Below, piece after piece: positions 12,744 through 24,052 of a stretch of DNA of 64,000 nucleotides. Source of the stretch: Coptis chinensis (lineage: Eukaryota; Streptophyta; Magnoliopsida; Ranunculales; Ranunculaceae); contig CM027378.1 in the NCBI GenBank assembly GCA_015680905.1, positions 4,712,001 to 4,776,000 of the forward strand, read 5' to 3'. Position numbers and translations under genes: made by a program. The notes under the pieces were generated by a model. The model saw nothing but the letters and a program-made list of their open reading frames with translations, searched no databases and was not told the origin of the DNA. How positions within the stretch are numbered: the first letter of the stretch is position 1; the number at the start of each line of letters is the position of its first letter.

Positions 12744-13175
12744 GGGTGTGTTTGTTAAATTTTAACTCATGGAAAGGAAAGGAAATAAAATGAGTGGTCC
12801 ACTACGGAATGGAATTGAAAGGAAATTATTTTAAATGGTATGTGTTTGGTAAACTGGGGAAAGGAAAGTAAAAACTGGGGAAAGGAATAATCATGTTTGT
12901 TTGCAAAAGCTATGGAAAGGAATAATTGTATTGTTGGGTCATGGGTGTATTACTAGTAAGTCCCTATCTATTTATTTCCTTTCCTTTCCTTTCCACAAAA
13001 ATTTCAGGGGTTAGCTAAGGACACAAAACCTTTTCCATTTCAATAATTTTGTTTCCATATGGAAAAGCCCATTTCCTTTCCATGGGTAAACAAACACCTT
13101 ATAAACTATGGAAAAGGTGGACCACTCTTATTTTCCTTTCCTTTCCATAGTGTTTCAATCATAACAAACACACTC
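12744..13175. mobile_element. Tourist-like (PIF/Harbinger) MITE
   Basis: Termini GGGTGTGTTTGTTA and TAACAAACACACTC are inverted repeats, flanked on both sides by the 3-bp duplication TAA (12741-12743, 13176-13178), the Harbinger/Tourist pattern. The inverted similarity continues inward (GAAAGGAAAGGAAAT with GAGTGGTCCAC; ATTTTCCTTTCCTTTCC with GTGGACCAC), so the whole 432 bp could fold into a hairpin. No ORF. Confidence 0.85.
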
Positions 13176-13189
13176 TAATTTGAAACAGC

Positions 13190-15750
13190 CGATAAGCCCA
13201 CGAAGATAATCAGTTTCTTCTTCAACTACACTTCATCTTCACTCATGACTCTCACGGTTTAACCCCTGAGAATGCCGATTTATCGCCATTTCAGGTTCCT
13301 CATTCTCTTCTTGGAACTTCAATTCCTCTCTCAATTAATATTGTTTGCGCAAAATTTCTATTTCTTCACTTTCTCTCTAGAATCTTATCATCATGAATAT
13401 ATTTATTTCTATTTCTAACTTCTAGGGTTCTCCTTTTTATTTAGATCTCGTGAAGGAGGAGGGAAGGAACACAACATTGTTATATCTAGTGTTGGATGTG
13501 GAAATCTATAATGGCGTCTGTTAGTGCTTTTCAGGTACGACATTTTCCCAATTAATAAATAAAACTCCTTTTTTTAGTACCAATTTTTACCAATAAAACC
13601 CCTTTTTATAGTATGAAAGTGTTTTAGTGTTGGAAGTCATGTTAATGCTGAGTTTTGTTTCTGAAGTGTGAAGGTTTTTCGTTGCCAACTACCTCACTCA
13701 AATCCTTATTACTCAAGCGAACCCCTATATATGACAATTCCGAAAAACCGTCTTGTGCTGGAGGTGATTTCATGACCTTATTTTCATAATTGTTCTGATG
13801 TTTCGATATTGGATATCTTTTGGATGAGAAGGAAAATTGTCAATGATAGCTCAAAGGATACAAGCTAGCTTTTCCACGTGCCATTATAGAACGTCCTATA
13901 TTCTCATCCTACTTGTCCTTCGATTTGGATATAGTAGAGCAATACTTGACCTCTTTAAAAAAAAAACCCTATAGTAGAGCAATACTTGAGTACACATTTA
14001 GCTTGTGTGACAAAATCTGGTTGCATTGTAGCCCACATTATATTGATGCCAAATAATGTAATCCTGTGAACAGACGTCTGATTGGCATAATATTTTTGGC
14101 ATGTAAGGTGGGTCTTATTTTGTTAAGCAATATTACCAAGTGTTACAACAACTGGATTTTGTTCGTCAGTTTTATACTAATTCTAGTATTATGCAACGAA
14201 ATCGCCATTAGTATCCATTCGAGCACTAGATCTCAACCGTCTTTAACAACCACTACTATATGGGCATCAAAAGTTCTCATTGAATATGGGAAATCTTCAA
14301 TTTTCCTATCTCTTTCTCACAGGCAAATAGATTAGACATGATCAAGAATATAATATGAGCAGGTTAGTGTAGCTTTGTTGTACTTGTTTCTGGCTAGGGT
14401 TTTTTTTTTGCACTTTGATTTTTCAATTGGTGCAATGATTTTTGTACTTTCTACATTTTTGTGATTGTTTATCAATTGATTCCTTGAATATGCGAGTAGC
14501 TTGATCACTTTCTTCAAATTGGCAGGCTAGCGTTGTAATTTGCTTTTCCTTTGTTACATAGCAATTTTTCTTAAAAAATCTGCTCCTATTGATGACTTTG
14601 ATGTAGGTTGTGGATATTTGGTAAAATTGGTTTAAATTTGTAGTCTTGGATTTGATGTAATTAAAATCTAGTTTCATATGTTAACGATGATTGACATTGT
14701 GCTCCTATATTTTATGATAACAACACTTGGTTAAGAATCTTCCTTGTTTTCACTCAACTAAAAACATTGTTGAGTTACTGTTTTCCATGTGAGGTACTGT
14801 GTCACATGCCAATTTTGAATGAGGTATCCTGCTTGTATCCATACAGGTGGAGCTTTGTTACCATTAACAATGAAGTTATCTTTCTTCATAAATATATAGG
14901 CTAGTATATTGAATCATAGTAGGTCCACTTCTAGCTCAAGTTAAACTAATCCACATGCTTTCTTTCACGATAAGTTATTGATTTTTGTATAAATTATTTA
15001 CCGGTCTTTATTGGTAACTTGGGAAGATTTGTTTGTTGGTGCTTATGCGAGGATGGCTAAGTGGAACTTAATCAGGTTTTATGCAACTAGCCGATTACGA
15101 TGTTGTCGAGTTTGCCAAAAATAAGGATCATTTACTACACTTTACTGCTTTCTTGATCAGATACTTGAGCAATACCATACCACAATACCATACCGGTATA
15201 TTAATTACGCTACTTATTTTACCCCCGCGCACACACAGATCTTTCGCAAACATCATAGCAAGCACCTAAATTGCACACGAAAACACCTTCATACACACAG
15301 TTCTCTTACTTCTTATTTCTTTTAAGGTTGTCGATCTTTCTTTTTCTGGCCTGCAGAGTAGCACACCTACGCCCACCCGGCCTGGTGTAGCTTGAACAAC
15401 CATCCAAGGAATACACACATAGAAATCCAAAACAAATCAGTCCAAGGTGTCTTTGGCTAGTGTTCTTGCAAGAAGTGATTTCCAATGTATGTGTATGAGG
15501 TAAAATTGGTTATTAGTTGTATTAATGCATTGTTGTGCTCACTAATTATAGTCGTTGTCTGTAGGTAAATGGTTAGTCTAAAATTATTTTTATGTTAGCT
15601 GTGAGAAAACTTTTGGTCTTCTATGCTAAGGTTTGGAACTTCTCAGGTACTATGAGGGCTTTAAGTCAAGTTCCTATGGCACGTGCTGTTGCACAAGAAT
15701 ATCAAGCTCATGCTACTCAGAAGCAACACTATGCCCATAACTAAACGACA
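13190..15750 (+). pseudogene. Possible captured plant gene exons inside the CACTA element
   Basis: A CT-rich leader (13200-13400) precedes ATG at 13511. A short exon (13511-13534, MASVSAFQ) ends at a GT donor. The next plausible exon, 13667-13763, begins after an AG acceptor and continues in phase with a Ser/Thr/Lys/Leu-rich sequence (CEGFSLPTTSLKSLLLKR), together resembling a chloroplast transit peptide. A later plausible terminal exon begins after TTCTCAG (15641-15646) and reads 31 residues containing MARAVAQEYQAH to a TAA at 15742-15744. The middle exons are not recognised. I cannot name the gene. Capture by the surrounding element is an inference from position; it could equally be part of the element's own gene. 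Confidence 0.35.
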
Positions 15751-16826
15751 AAACATGCATCTGGTCTGATTTTTAACATTGCTTATTTTTATTTGACATG
15801 CTCTAAATTATTTAATTGCAACCATTTTGTTAAACAGATTATCTTTTACAATAATAGGACCGGCTTCGTATGATTTGTTATAGAATATTTGTCTTTATGC
15901 TTTTATAAGCGTACTAAATAGTCAAAATGTTCTCTTAATGTAGAAAATGGAATTACATGACGCCTATTTGCTAATGTTATTGATCCATTGCACTTTATAG
16001 AATTGAAGTTTCATAATATACTTTTTAATTATTTACGTTTCGATCAGGATTGGACTCTAGCCTGTAGGATTCTTAGTTGCTTGAGTTCAGTCTACGTCAC
16101 TTCTAAAAATAGGTTATATGGCGGTTCTGACAGTTTACTGTTATTTCTTTCCACCTCCAATTTGTGTAGATGTGCATGTGGCATTCAAATGGCAACTCAC
16201 TTTATGCCACACACGTACATGTCACTGTATGTGACTAGTACTATTGAACTGTTGAGTTCTAATGTTGAACTGTCGTGTTCTAGTATGAACTTTCGAGTTC
16301 TAGTGATGAAGTGATGAACTGTCGAGTTCTACTATTGAACTATCGAGTTCTAAAGGAAGAACTACGTATGGCTTGATCCCTGAAAGGGTACGTAGGCAAC
16401 TACCTGGCATAGCTGTTTCCATAGGTAGATACTCACCCCGTAGAGTTCTTTGTTTATGATGTTTGATCATTGTTTGATTATTGTTTTGTATATATATGAG
16501 CAGGTTCCGTTTACCACACATTTTATACAATAGTTTATACCACACCCCCCTACAAAATACGTTAAGGGCTAATAATTTGTGGATATGATCTATTAATCAT
16601 AGATAGCATCTACACAAAAACTCATATATATATGTTAGAGCGTGATTAATGTGATTTGTGTGATATGTTTAATATTGGATTCTTAAGTGATTAAGTGATT
16701 TAGGTGATTTAGGTGAAATTAAGTGATTTAGGTTTAATGTTTTACGTATGTCATTTGGTTACAAATAGGCAGATATGGGAATTGCAATGAGTAAGTTTTA
16801 CTATAACTTAAATATTTATTGCTATG
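15751..16826. other. CACTA interior with short tandem repeats
   Basis: No gene recognised. From 16240 to 16352 about five degenerate units of 20-28 bp built on TTGAACTGTCGAGTTCTA occur in a row. At 16670-16740 there is a second array built on TTAAGTGATTTAGGTGA. Between them CTTGATCCCTGAAAGGGTA carries a small inverted repeat. Confidence 0.6.
16240..16352. repeat. Degenerate tandem repeat (about 20-28 bp unit)
   Basis: Units share GAACTGTCGAGTTCTA with small changes; CGAGTTC is the invariant core. About five copies. Confidence 0.75.
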
Positions 16827-18407
16827 TGACAAGCTTCTTTTTGTGTATGTAGATGGTGTATGGTCGTTGAACAAAACAGAAGTATATCAAAACCTAATTA
16901 TCCCTCAATAAGTAAAGAATGAGTAGGGTATCGTTCCACTTTTAAGTGTATGTTATGTGAAGGACATGATTGGAAAGGGGGTTTAAGGGATTAAAAACTA
17001 TGATTGTAGAGATTTTAGATTCTAATGCTAAACTAAACTAAATTAACTAAACTATTGAGAATTTATAAGAGAGGGAATTCAAGAGATTAGAATCCATCAA
17101 TACTTTTAATCGATGACTTTCTGTTTTATGGTTGTTCTCACAAGTAGACTACAATTAGGCAATCGAGCAAGTGCCGATGCCCTCTTGGACGAAACATCGT
17201 TAACAAATAACTCTACTTAAGGTTGTTCCTATGTTCATGTTACTAGTATCTTCTTTCCTTTTATGTGAGCTTGGGCAGCTATTCAATGAATCATCATCTA
17301 AGGCAAACACAAGGAATACTTCCCTTACTCTAAAACACTACACAACTAGAAGAAAAGTAGAGAATAATAATATAATATTCAATTACAATAAATAAAATCC
17401 TATTCTAGCATTATATTCAACTGCAATAAATAAAAGCATATTACTAACAAATATTCAATTGCAATAAATAAAACTCTAAACTAGCATGATATTCGATTGC
17501 AATAAATAAAAACCTTAATCTATACTTCCATCCCCTAGTCTGGGCAATGGAACTAATAACTAAAAACATAAAGAACTAACCTGATTGAAGAACACCATGA
17601 ACCAAAAGAATCAACAAACCCTAAGATCGGGCTTCATCTTCTCCCTTGAAGGAGAAGATTAGCCTTCCATAAAGAAGGAAGAACACGAAGAACGAGAAGA
17701 AGAAGAGTCGAAGAACATAAGACTAGAAAGACTAATTTATTAAAACTCAGCTAGTTAAAACCGATCTTTTATTATTAATCTCTCTCTGCCTCAGGTTCTA
17801 GAGACAAGAATATAAGTGAATTGGAAAATTACATGAGGCACTTAGGTCCTCTATTTATAGAGGTTACAATGAGCTCTAGAAGCATTCCAAACCGTCATTT
17901 GTTTCCTAATACAAATAGACTTCTTTTAGAGTCCAACTTCGTCTCCAAAACTAAGAAGGAATTGGCTACAGTGTCGATCCATGCATCTGGATGCACTATT
18001 CATGCGTCTCAGACCCGATCAACGCATCTGGACGCTCGATCCATGCGTCCCAGACGCGTAAGCCTATTTTGTCTCTTCTGCTTTATCCTTCTATCCTCTT
18101 TTGCGGGCTTTGGTCCAAGCAACAAATCCTTTGGCCTTGGGCTTCCAAATAGGCTTTAAAATGGGTCCAAGTCGCATCTTTAATATCTCCAATTCCTTGG
18201 CCTTCTCCATGATTGTCTACGGGCTTCCCATGTGATCCTTAATGCTCTGAATTGCTCCGTTTTACCCATTTTTCTCTAATATTCCACAAAACTCTCTCTT
18301 TCACCTGTAGAATCATAAAACATAACTTACAAATACTATTAGTCCACTAAGATGGCTAAACAAGAGGCATAATCGAGGGTTAAATAACACTTTTTGAGCA
18401 CTTATCA
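16827..18407 (-). repeat. LTR, plus-strand left (3' LTR of the minus-strand element)
   Basis: This 1581-bp copy matches 24053-25630 with scattered substitutions. It contains a TATA box on the minus strand (CTATAAATAG, 17851-17860), about four tandem copies of an AT-rich unit with CAATAAATAAAA (17371-17515), and a GC-richer repeat around CATGCGTCTGG-like words (17980-18060). ORFs found in both LTRs at 17821 and 25045 are only shadows of LTR sequence. Confidence 0.93.
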
Positions 18408-18419
18408 CAACTCCCAACT
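18408..18419 (-). other. Polypurine tract
   Basis: On the minus strand AGTTGGGAGTTG immediately precedes the LTR start TGATAAGTGC, the expected position for plus-strand priming. Upstream is CTAGCAAAAGGCTAG, corresponding to the usual GCTTGAGGACAAGC segment near the PPT of related elements. Confidence 0.75.
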
Positions 18420-18516
18420 AGCCTTTTGCTAGTCTCTTGACAAATAAGATAAAAAATAGATAAGTGATCAAAATCACATCCTAATAAAATCCTAACTCAT
18501 TTTCGCAGGCATCGCG

Positions 18517-18586
18517 ATTGCATTTACCATATGCAACAAGGTTTTAAACCTTTAAGTTCTCCAAAAAGGACGAGTTATAGTCTCGT
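18517..18586 (-). ncRNA. Conserved three-stem cassette upstream of 3' LTR (element 1)
   Basis: Read on the minus strand, three consecutive hairpins occur: ACGAG/CTCGT with a 7-nt loop, CCTTT/AAAGG, and GTTGCAT/ATGCAAT with a 7-nt loop. The same 70-nt arrangement occurs at 56280-56349 in the other gypsy element. Function unknown; an RNA packaging, export or processing role is only an inference. Confidence 0.6.
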
Positions 18587-20340
18587 GAGGGTTTTCAGGT
18601 GATATACCCCCAAAATCAATCAATAACATATTCAAGAATGATAGTATTTTTCAGAGAGAGAAATTCCTTACCCATTTAGTGCTTACTCCAACAGACGGTC
18701 TCTATTGCTAACTATATTGCTGCAAAGACTCATAGATTATGATGGGAGATAGTAAAAATTGACAAAATTCTCAATTAAGGCTTATGTGTGTACTTAATCA
18801 ATCTCCTATACTCTCCTATCCAAGAAACGAAATCCCTAGTTTACCTTTAGACATATAATCTCGACTTTCAATCCTCACCAGTCATATTCTCAGAAAAGAA
18901 TCTCTCAGAAGATGGTATACTATTCTACCTCATGTATGTGGGGAAAAGAATAATGAATACGAACATCTTACATACTACCTTGAAAAACGGACTTCTGGAT
19001 GAAAGTAGTCTCATGGAAAGAATGTCAATTATATATGAAGTGTCGGGTCCTTCACTTTAGCATCCTCTTACATATTCTAGACTTCGTACCATACTGTAGT
19101 GATAAGTCATGGGTTCTAACTTGGCTTGGGTATTAGTTTATAAAGGAAAGGTAAAAAGGATTCAAATGTTGTTTTTGAAAAACACAAAGGGTTTTGCTTC
19201 TTTCTTTGGAAGATTTCTTCAAATTCTGTATTGCAGAGAAAATTCTTCCTTTGTCTTAGCTTTTCCATCCATTCTGTTCAACTTCTTATTTTTTTTTACT
19301 CAGTGGTATATCCTTGATTAGTACTGGATATGCTTATTTTCCACTAGCTTCTTTCACTTAGAACTTAGAACAGAATGATGGTCTTCATTGTATCTCTCTG
19401 ATATTTCCTTATATCTTCCTTTTGTGCTCTTTCTTCCTCCTTGTGCCCCTTGTATTCTCATAAACATATGGGTATGGCTGATAAATATTTTGGCTATACT
19501 CCTTGTCTGGAGTTGGGTAAAAGGTAAAGGGTTTTATGAAAGAAAATGGCTTATTGTAAGGCTCAAAAGGGTTTAACATGATGGTCCTACTAGGTGGGAT
19601 AAAGGCTGAATGGGTTCACTACTTGACTTATCAGTATGATACTCTGTTTCAAATAGACTACAAGACCTAATGGCTATCTCCCTAGTTGATGTCACTTCAT
19701 GATTAACCAAATTAACAAATAATGAGACTATATTACAATGACATAAAGAACTGAAAGATGTTGAGTCACTAAGACTCGGATTTTTCGTAAGAACTCTCCA
19801 AAGAATGGGTATAAAGCTCAAGTCTCACGGGCTAAGTCTAAAAATTCTACTTCCAGTTTACTAGGGGTTTAAATCTCTCTTCTATCAAAAGTACACAAAA
19901 CTGACCAAGTATTATGGTGGTGCCTTGATAAAGAATTCTATCAACAAGAACTATGTCTGAGCATAATAAATAGTCTAAGTGGTAATGAAATCAACAATAT
20001 CAACTATTTATCAAACTCAACACTAAGCAGTATAGAATATATATCCCAGACTCATCATTAAAATTCATTTTTCTCATGCTATTGATATAGAAACAAAAAT
20101 ATTTTTGTTTTTAAAAACTAATTTTTGAAATTCATATCTCAAGTACACCCTCCCCCAACTTAACATATGCATTGTCCTCAATATATAGAAATTAAGTAAA
20201 TAAAATGAATGAGAAAAAGGGAAGATGTTACCATTGATGTCGAATATCAAAATTAATCCCAAAAAATAAGAACATTTCCTTTTACCAAGTTTTTTTTTAG
20301 GTCTTTTTAAGTTAGATCCCTAAGACTATATATCATGCAT
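18587..20340 (-). other. Long 3' noncoding region of the TR-GAG-like element
   Basis: No RT, RNase H or integrase motif is seen in any frame, where an autonomous relative would carry them. The sequence is AT-rich with short unrelated ORFs. It lies between the last coding relic (20343) and the three-stem cassette. Confidence 0.6.
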
Positions 20341-20342
20341 TA

Positions 20343-21176
20343 TCAATTTGGAGTGAGGAGATCAGATTTTCTTACCCAAATCTGACGAATGTTTGGAGGA
20401 CGAGGAGGTCTCACCTTGTGGGTTGTCAAAAATACTCCTTGATATGCCGGAAAGATTGCTGGTGAAGTTGCTTCTCTACTTTGAACTATTTCAGGTATGA
20501 TGATTGTGTGATAGGCCTTGTGGTTCCTCTGTGTAGAAGATTGACGAAAATCTTTCTTTCTAACAGGACAATAGTATCTGATGTGCCCTGTACCACCACA
20601 GTAATGATAATAGATATCTAGCTGACTACGCTCAAGGTGGGTGGTAAACTGGTTCACATACTTCTCTCGTTCAGACAATGATGGTGTAGAAGAGGCTTCA
20701 ACAGTGCAATGCTTCTTATTAATATGGTCCACTTTCTGCTTTAGAAGACTCATTTCAGTTTCTAGATTCTGTTGTTTTTCCAAAACTTCTTTAAGCTGAT
20801 TCTCTAGTAACTGATTTTTCTGGGTAGAAGTTTATTGTTCATCCTGAAATGTAGAGTTCATCTTCTCAAGATATGATACTCTCTCTGTCAATTTTTCATT
20901 CTGCTCACTTAAATCTTGAATTTTTTGTAGAGATTCCAAGAACATGGTTAGCAACACCTCTGTGGTGGGGTTCTCAGGTTCATCACAGTTTTCTGTAGAT
21001 TGAGCACTCTCAATTATATCTTCGAATGGGCATGATTCTTGTATCATGCTATCAAGGAAGTACACCTCTCCACCTTCGGTGTCATCACAATCCTTATGTA
21101 ACAGGTGAAAGATATTTATGTCCATGGACATCTTACCAAAGTTGATCTTCATTTCACCGTTGTGACAATTTATCAA
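20343..21176 (-). pseudogene. Gypsy post-protease segment: coiled coil and degenerate zinc knuckle
   Basis: The first part (20832-21176) continues the polyprotein after protease (NCHNGEMKINFGKMSMDINI, as in Athila/Tat proteins) and then becomes a probable coiled coil (LSEQNEKLTERVSYLEKM). The second part (20343-20783) has another coil (LETEMSLLKQKVDHINKK) and a CCHC-like knuckle, HYCGGTGHIRYYC, in which the first Cys is replaced by Tyr. The parts are separated by a stop near 20830. This unit stands where RT should begin and may be a novel C-terminal extension acquired by the element. Confidence 0.6.
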
Positions 21177-21200
21177 AGCTTTTGCGGTAGCGAGGAAAGG

Positions 21201-21590
21201 TCAGCCTAGAATAATTGGAATTTTATCAAAGGCCTCCTTGGTGTCTATCACAATGAAATCCACTAGATAGTAGAAATCGGCTACTTGAATAAGAACATCC
21301 TCAACTATGCCTCTGGGAATCTTGGTAGAACGGTCAGCTAACTTCAATTTGACTTTTGTAGGCTTTAGGTTCTCTAGGCCCAATGCTTGGTACACATGAT
21401 ATGGCAAGAGATTAACACTAGCACCAAGGTCTAAAAGAGCATTACCCATGAATTTTTCTCCTATCTTGCATGATATTGTAGGACTTTCTGGATCTTTGAG
21501 CTTGTCTGGAGCTTGCTGATGGATAATAGATGTTGTTTGTCCAGCTAGAAACCTCGCTTTGGAACATGAGTACTTCCTTTTATGTTGCAT
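21201..21590 (-). pseudogene. Gypsy retropepsin-like protease domain
   Basis: The minus strand reads ALLDLGASVNLLPYHVY, the aspartic protease active site of Athila/Tat-type elements in the plant form D-x-G-A, followed by KLADRSTKIPRGIVEDV and FYYLVDFIVIDT. The domain would mature the Gag polyprotein. It is linked to gag by a frame change near 21590. Confidence 0.85.
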
Positions 21591-21594
21591 GCAT

Positions 21595-23454
21595 CCTTCA
21601 AGAATTTGGCATATGATGGCAACTGCTTGATCGCTTTGAGAAAAGGGATATTGATGTTATCTTTCTCAAATGCCTCTTTCATCTCTAAAAATTGCTTGTC
21701 CTTTTTGCTTTGAGCAAAAAACATAGGAAAAGGTGCCTTTGGTACAAACACATCAGCATATGTCTGCTCTTCTTTCTCTTTGGCATTCTTGCATATCTTG
21801 TCTTGGTCATCTTGACAAATAGGAGTGGAAAGGATTTCTCCCACTTCCTTTCAAACTTCATTTGAAATCTTGACTGATTGCTTTGTAGCAATGTCATCAT
21901 GAGAAGGTAAGTCAACCTTGTTGTCTATCTTCAATCCTGATCTGAGAGTAGTAACTGAGTTGACATAATCATGGAAGTGATCAGTACTAGAAGTTGTCCC
22001 AATATGGCATACATCTTCACTCCTCGATATCGGTTCCAATAAGCTAGGTTGAGTGGCTTGTGTCTTTACAGACAAAGCAGTAGTGAGTTGGTCGACCTTA
22101 GCCTCTAGAGACTCCATTCTAGAACATTGACTTGCACGAGATTGCTTTGGAGATTGAGTGAGAGACGTGCAAGAAGCTCTAGAACATTTTCAAACTTCTG
22201 ATTTTTCTGTGATAGCAAAGTAATTGCATTCTCCAGGTTGGCAGGTGTGGCATAATTTCTCCTAGGATCTGGCACTAACTCTTCACTTGTATTGGAATTC
22301 TGCTGAGAGTAAAATCGTTGTTGAGGAACCAACTGTGAAGCTTGACTTGTCTGTGGAATATAACTTTGATCTTGAGAACCTGGGGGTCCAGTGTTCTATC
22401 TCCAATAATTACCTTGAAAGTTATTACCACCTTGGTTGGGCCTCTGAAATGAGTTCACATTGTACTCTCTAACTTATGCATGTTGATAGTAACTAGGACA
22501 TTCTAGAGTTGCATGAGAAGTGTCCAAACAGACTTCGCAATATTGGCTAGCTTGCATGACTGGGAGAGATTTAGCTTGAGACTTGTTGATCTTGGAGGGA
22601 TTCATGGAGAACTGATTGAATTTCTTACTCAAAGTTTCAATGCTGGTGGCCAGGCTGGCCAATGTAGACTTCAGTTCTTGATATGCTTGTTAATGTGCTT
22701 GGTAACCAAATTGCTTTGGCTCCCCCTCCATGCTAGCGACATCCTCGTTGCTAGTAGTCCATTGTTGTGTTTCTTCAGCCAAATTCTCGAGAAAGTTGTA
22801 AGCTTCCCCTCCATCCATTGATGTAAACTTGCTTTTGTGCATTGACTGTATCATCTGCTTGTTCATAGTAGAAAGTCCTCGAAAGAAAAAATGAGCCAGT
22901 GTGCTTTTATCATAATCATGATGTGGACATGAGACTAGCAGATTATTGAATTTCTCTCAGCTTTAATGATATTCTTTAGTCACCTTCCCTTTGAAATTGC
23001 TGATGGCTTACTGCATGGCATCTGTCTTCTGGGGTGGGTAGAACTTGTTCATAAACTTTGTTCTCAACTTCTCCTAGTTGTCTATTGAATTGATCGGCTG
23101 TGCAATTAACCATTCAGAGGCTTTACCTTCGAGTGAGAGCGGGAATAGAATGATCTTGATACTCTCATCCCTGATATTCTGGTTCTTGAAAGTTCTGAGG
23201 ACTGATAGAAATTTGTTCATGTGAACATATGGTTGAACATTGTCTAAACCATTGAACTTTGGAAGCATAAAGATTACTGATGCTCTAAGTTCAAACTGGT
23301 TAGATTCTGTCTCTGGAAAAACAATACTGCTTGGTGGGTCTCCAATGATTGGGGAATAGAAATCGCTCAGCTTCTTCCTCTGTTGTGCTTGCATGTATGA
23401 GATAGCTTCAGGATTATTCAGGTCCACAACACCTCCATCATTGCGTGCGGCCAT
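21595..23454 (-). pseudogene. Gypsy Gag, multiply interrupted
   Basis: The start at 23454 gives MAARNDGG, then the retrotransposon gag core (LPKFNGLDNVQPYVHM; IILFPLSLEGKASEWL). It continues in shifted frames through LEENLAEET-type sequence, a CCHC knuckle CEVCLDTSHATLEC (about 22500-22550), a Gln/Asn-rich stretch, and VTTLRSGLKI (about 21930). The C-terminal conserved block FVPKAPFPMFF with LPSYAKFLKDA is at 21600-21760. The gag forms the virus-like particle core and binds RNA. Stops at about 22980, 22690, 22470, 22105 and 21850 show it is dead. The block order matches the gag at 44011-45530. Confidence 0.85.
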
Positions 23455-24034
23455 TGTATCAATCCTGTCTATTATTCTTGCTATGCAAAGATGATGAAAA
23501 CTATCCTACTATGCTTGAATGCAATTAAACTAATATACAACTATTCTAAATTATACTAATATGCAAAACTACTTTCCTTCAATTGGGTTGGGCTTTGCAG
23601 CTAGTATCTCACCCGTTGTCTAAAGCTGTCTCTTCTAGGGTTATGGTGAATCACTTGGATTGCTTAAGTACCACAGCCCACAGACGATAGTCTGTTTGTC
23701 AAGATTCAGACAAAAAACACTAGAGTTTGATGTTTCACTGTGTTGGCTTACAACTTCAATTGTTGAAAAGGTCCTAAATGCAATTATACTAGAAATCAAT
23801 AAAACTAAACTACGATGCAACTATTCTAAGAAAGTAATAAAATTAAACTACGATGCAACTATACTCAGAATGAAATAAAATGAATGAAGATTCGACTAAC
23901 CAGGATAGTAGATCTTGTCTTCGAGATGTCCTTCAAGCTTCTCTCTTTCTCAAAAGGATAGATGTTGCGGCTAAAATTACCTCAATATCCAAAGTTCTAA
24001 TCTTGAAAGAAAACGTTAAACATAAACAACTTAA

Positions 24035-24050
24035 CCCGGCAGCGGCGCCA
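24035..24050 (-). other. Primer-binding site (tRNA-Asp type)
   Basis: On the minus strand TGGCGCCGCTGCCGGG lies two bases after the 5' LTR. It matches the acceptor end used by Athila/Tat/Ogre-type elements (tRNA-Asp by family knowledge) and fixes the element's orientation. Confidence 0.85.
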
Positions 24051-24052
24051 TT

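Noticed and set aside
17821..18159. Plus-strand 112-residue ORF repeated at 25045-25383
   Set aside because: It lies inside both LTRs of the minus-strand gypsy element, antisense to its transcription, and matches no family.
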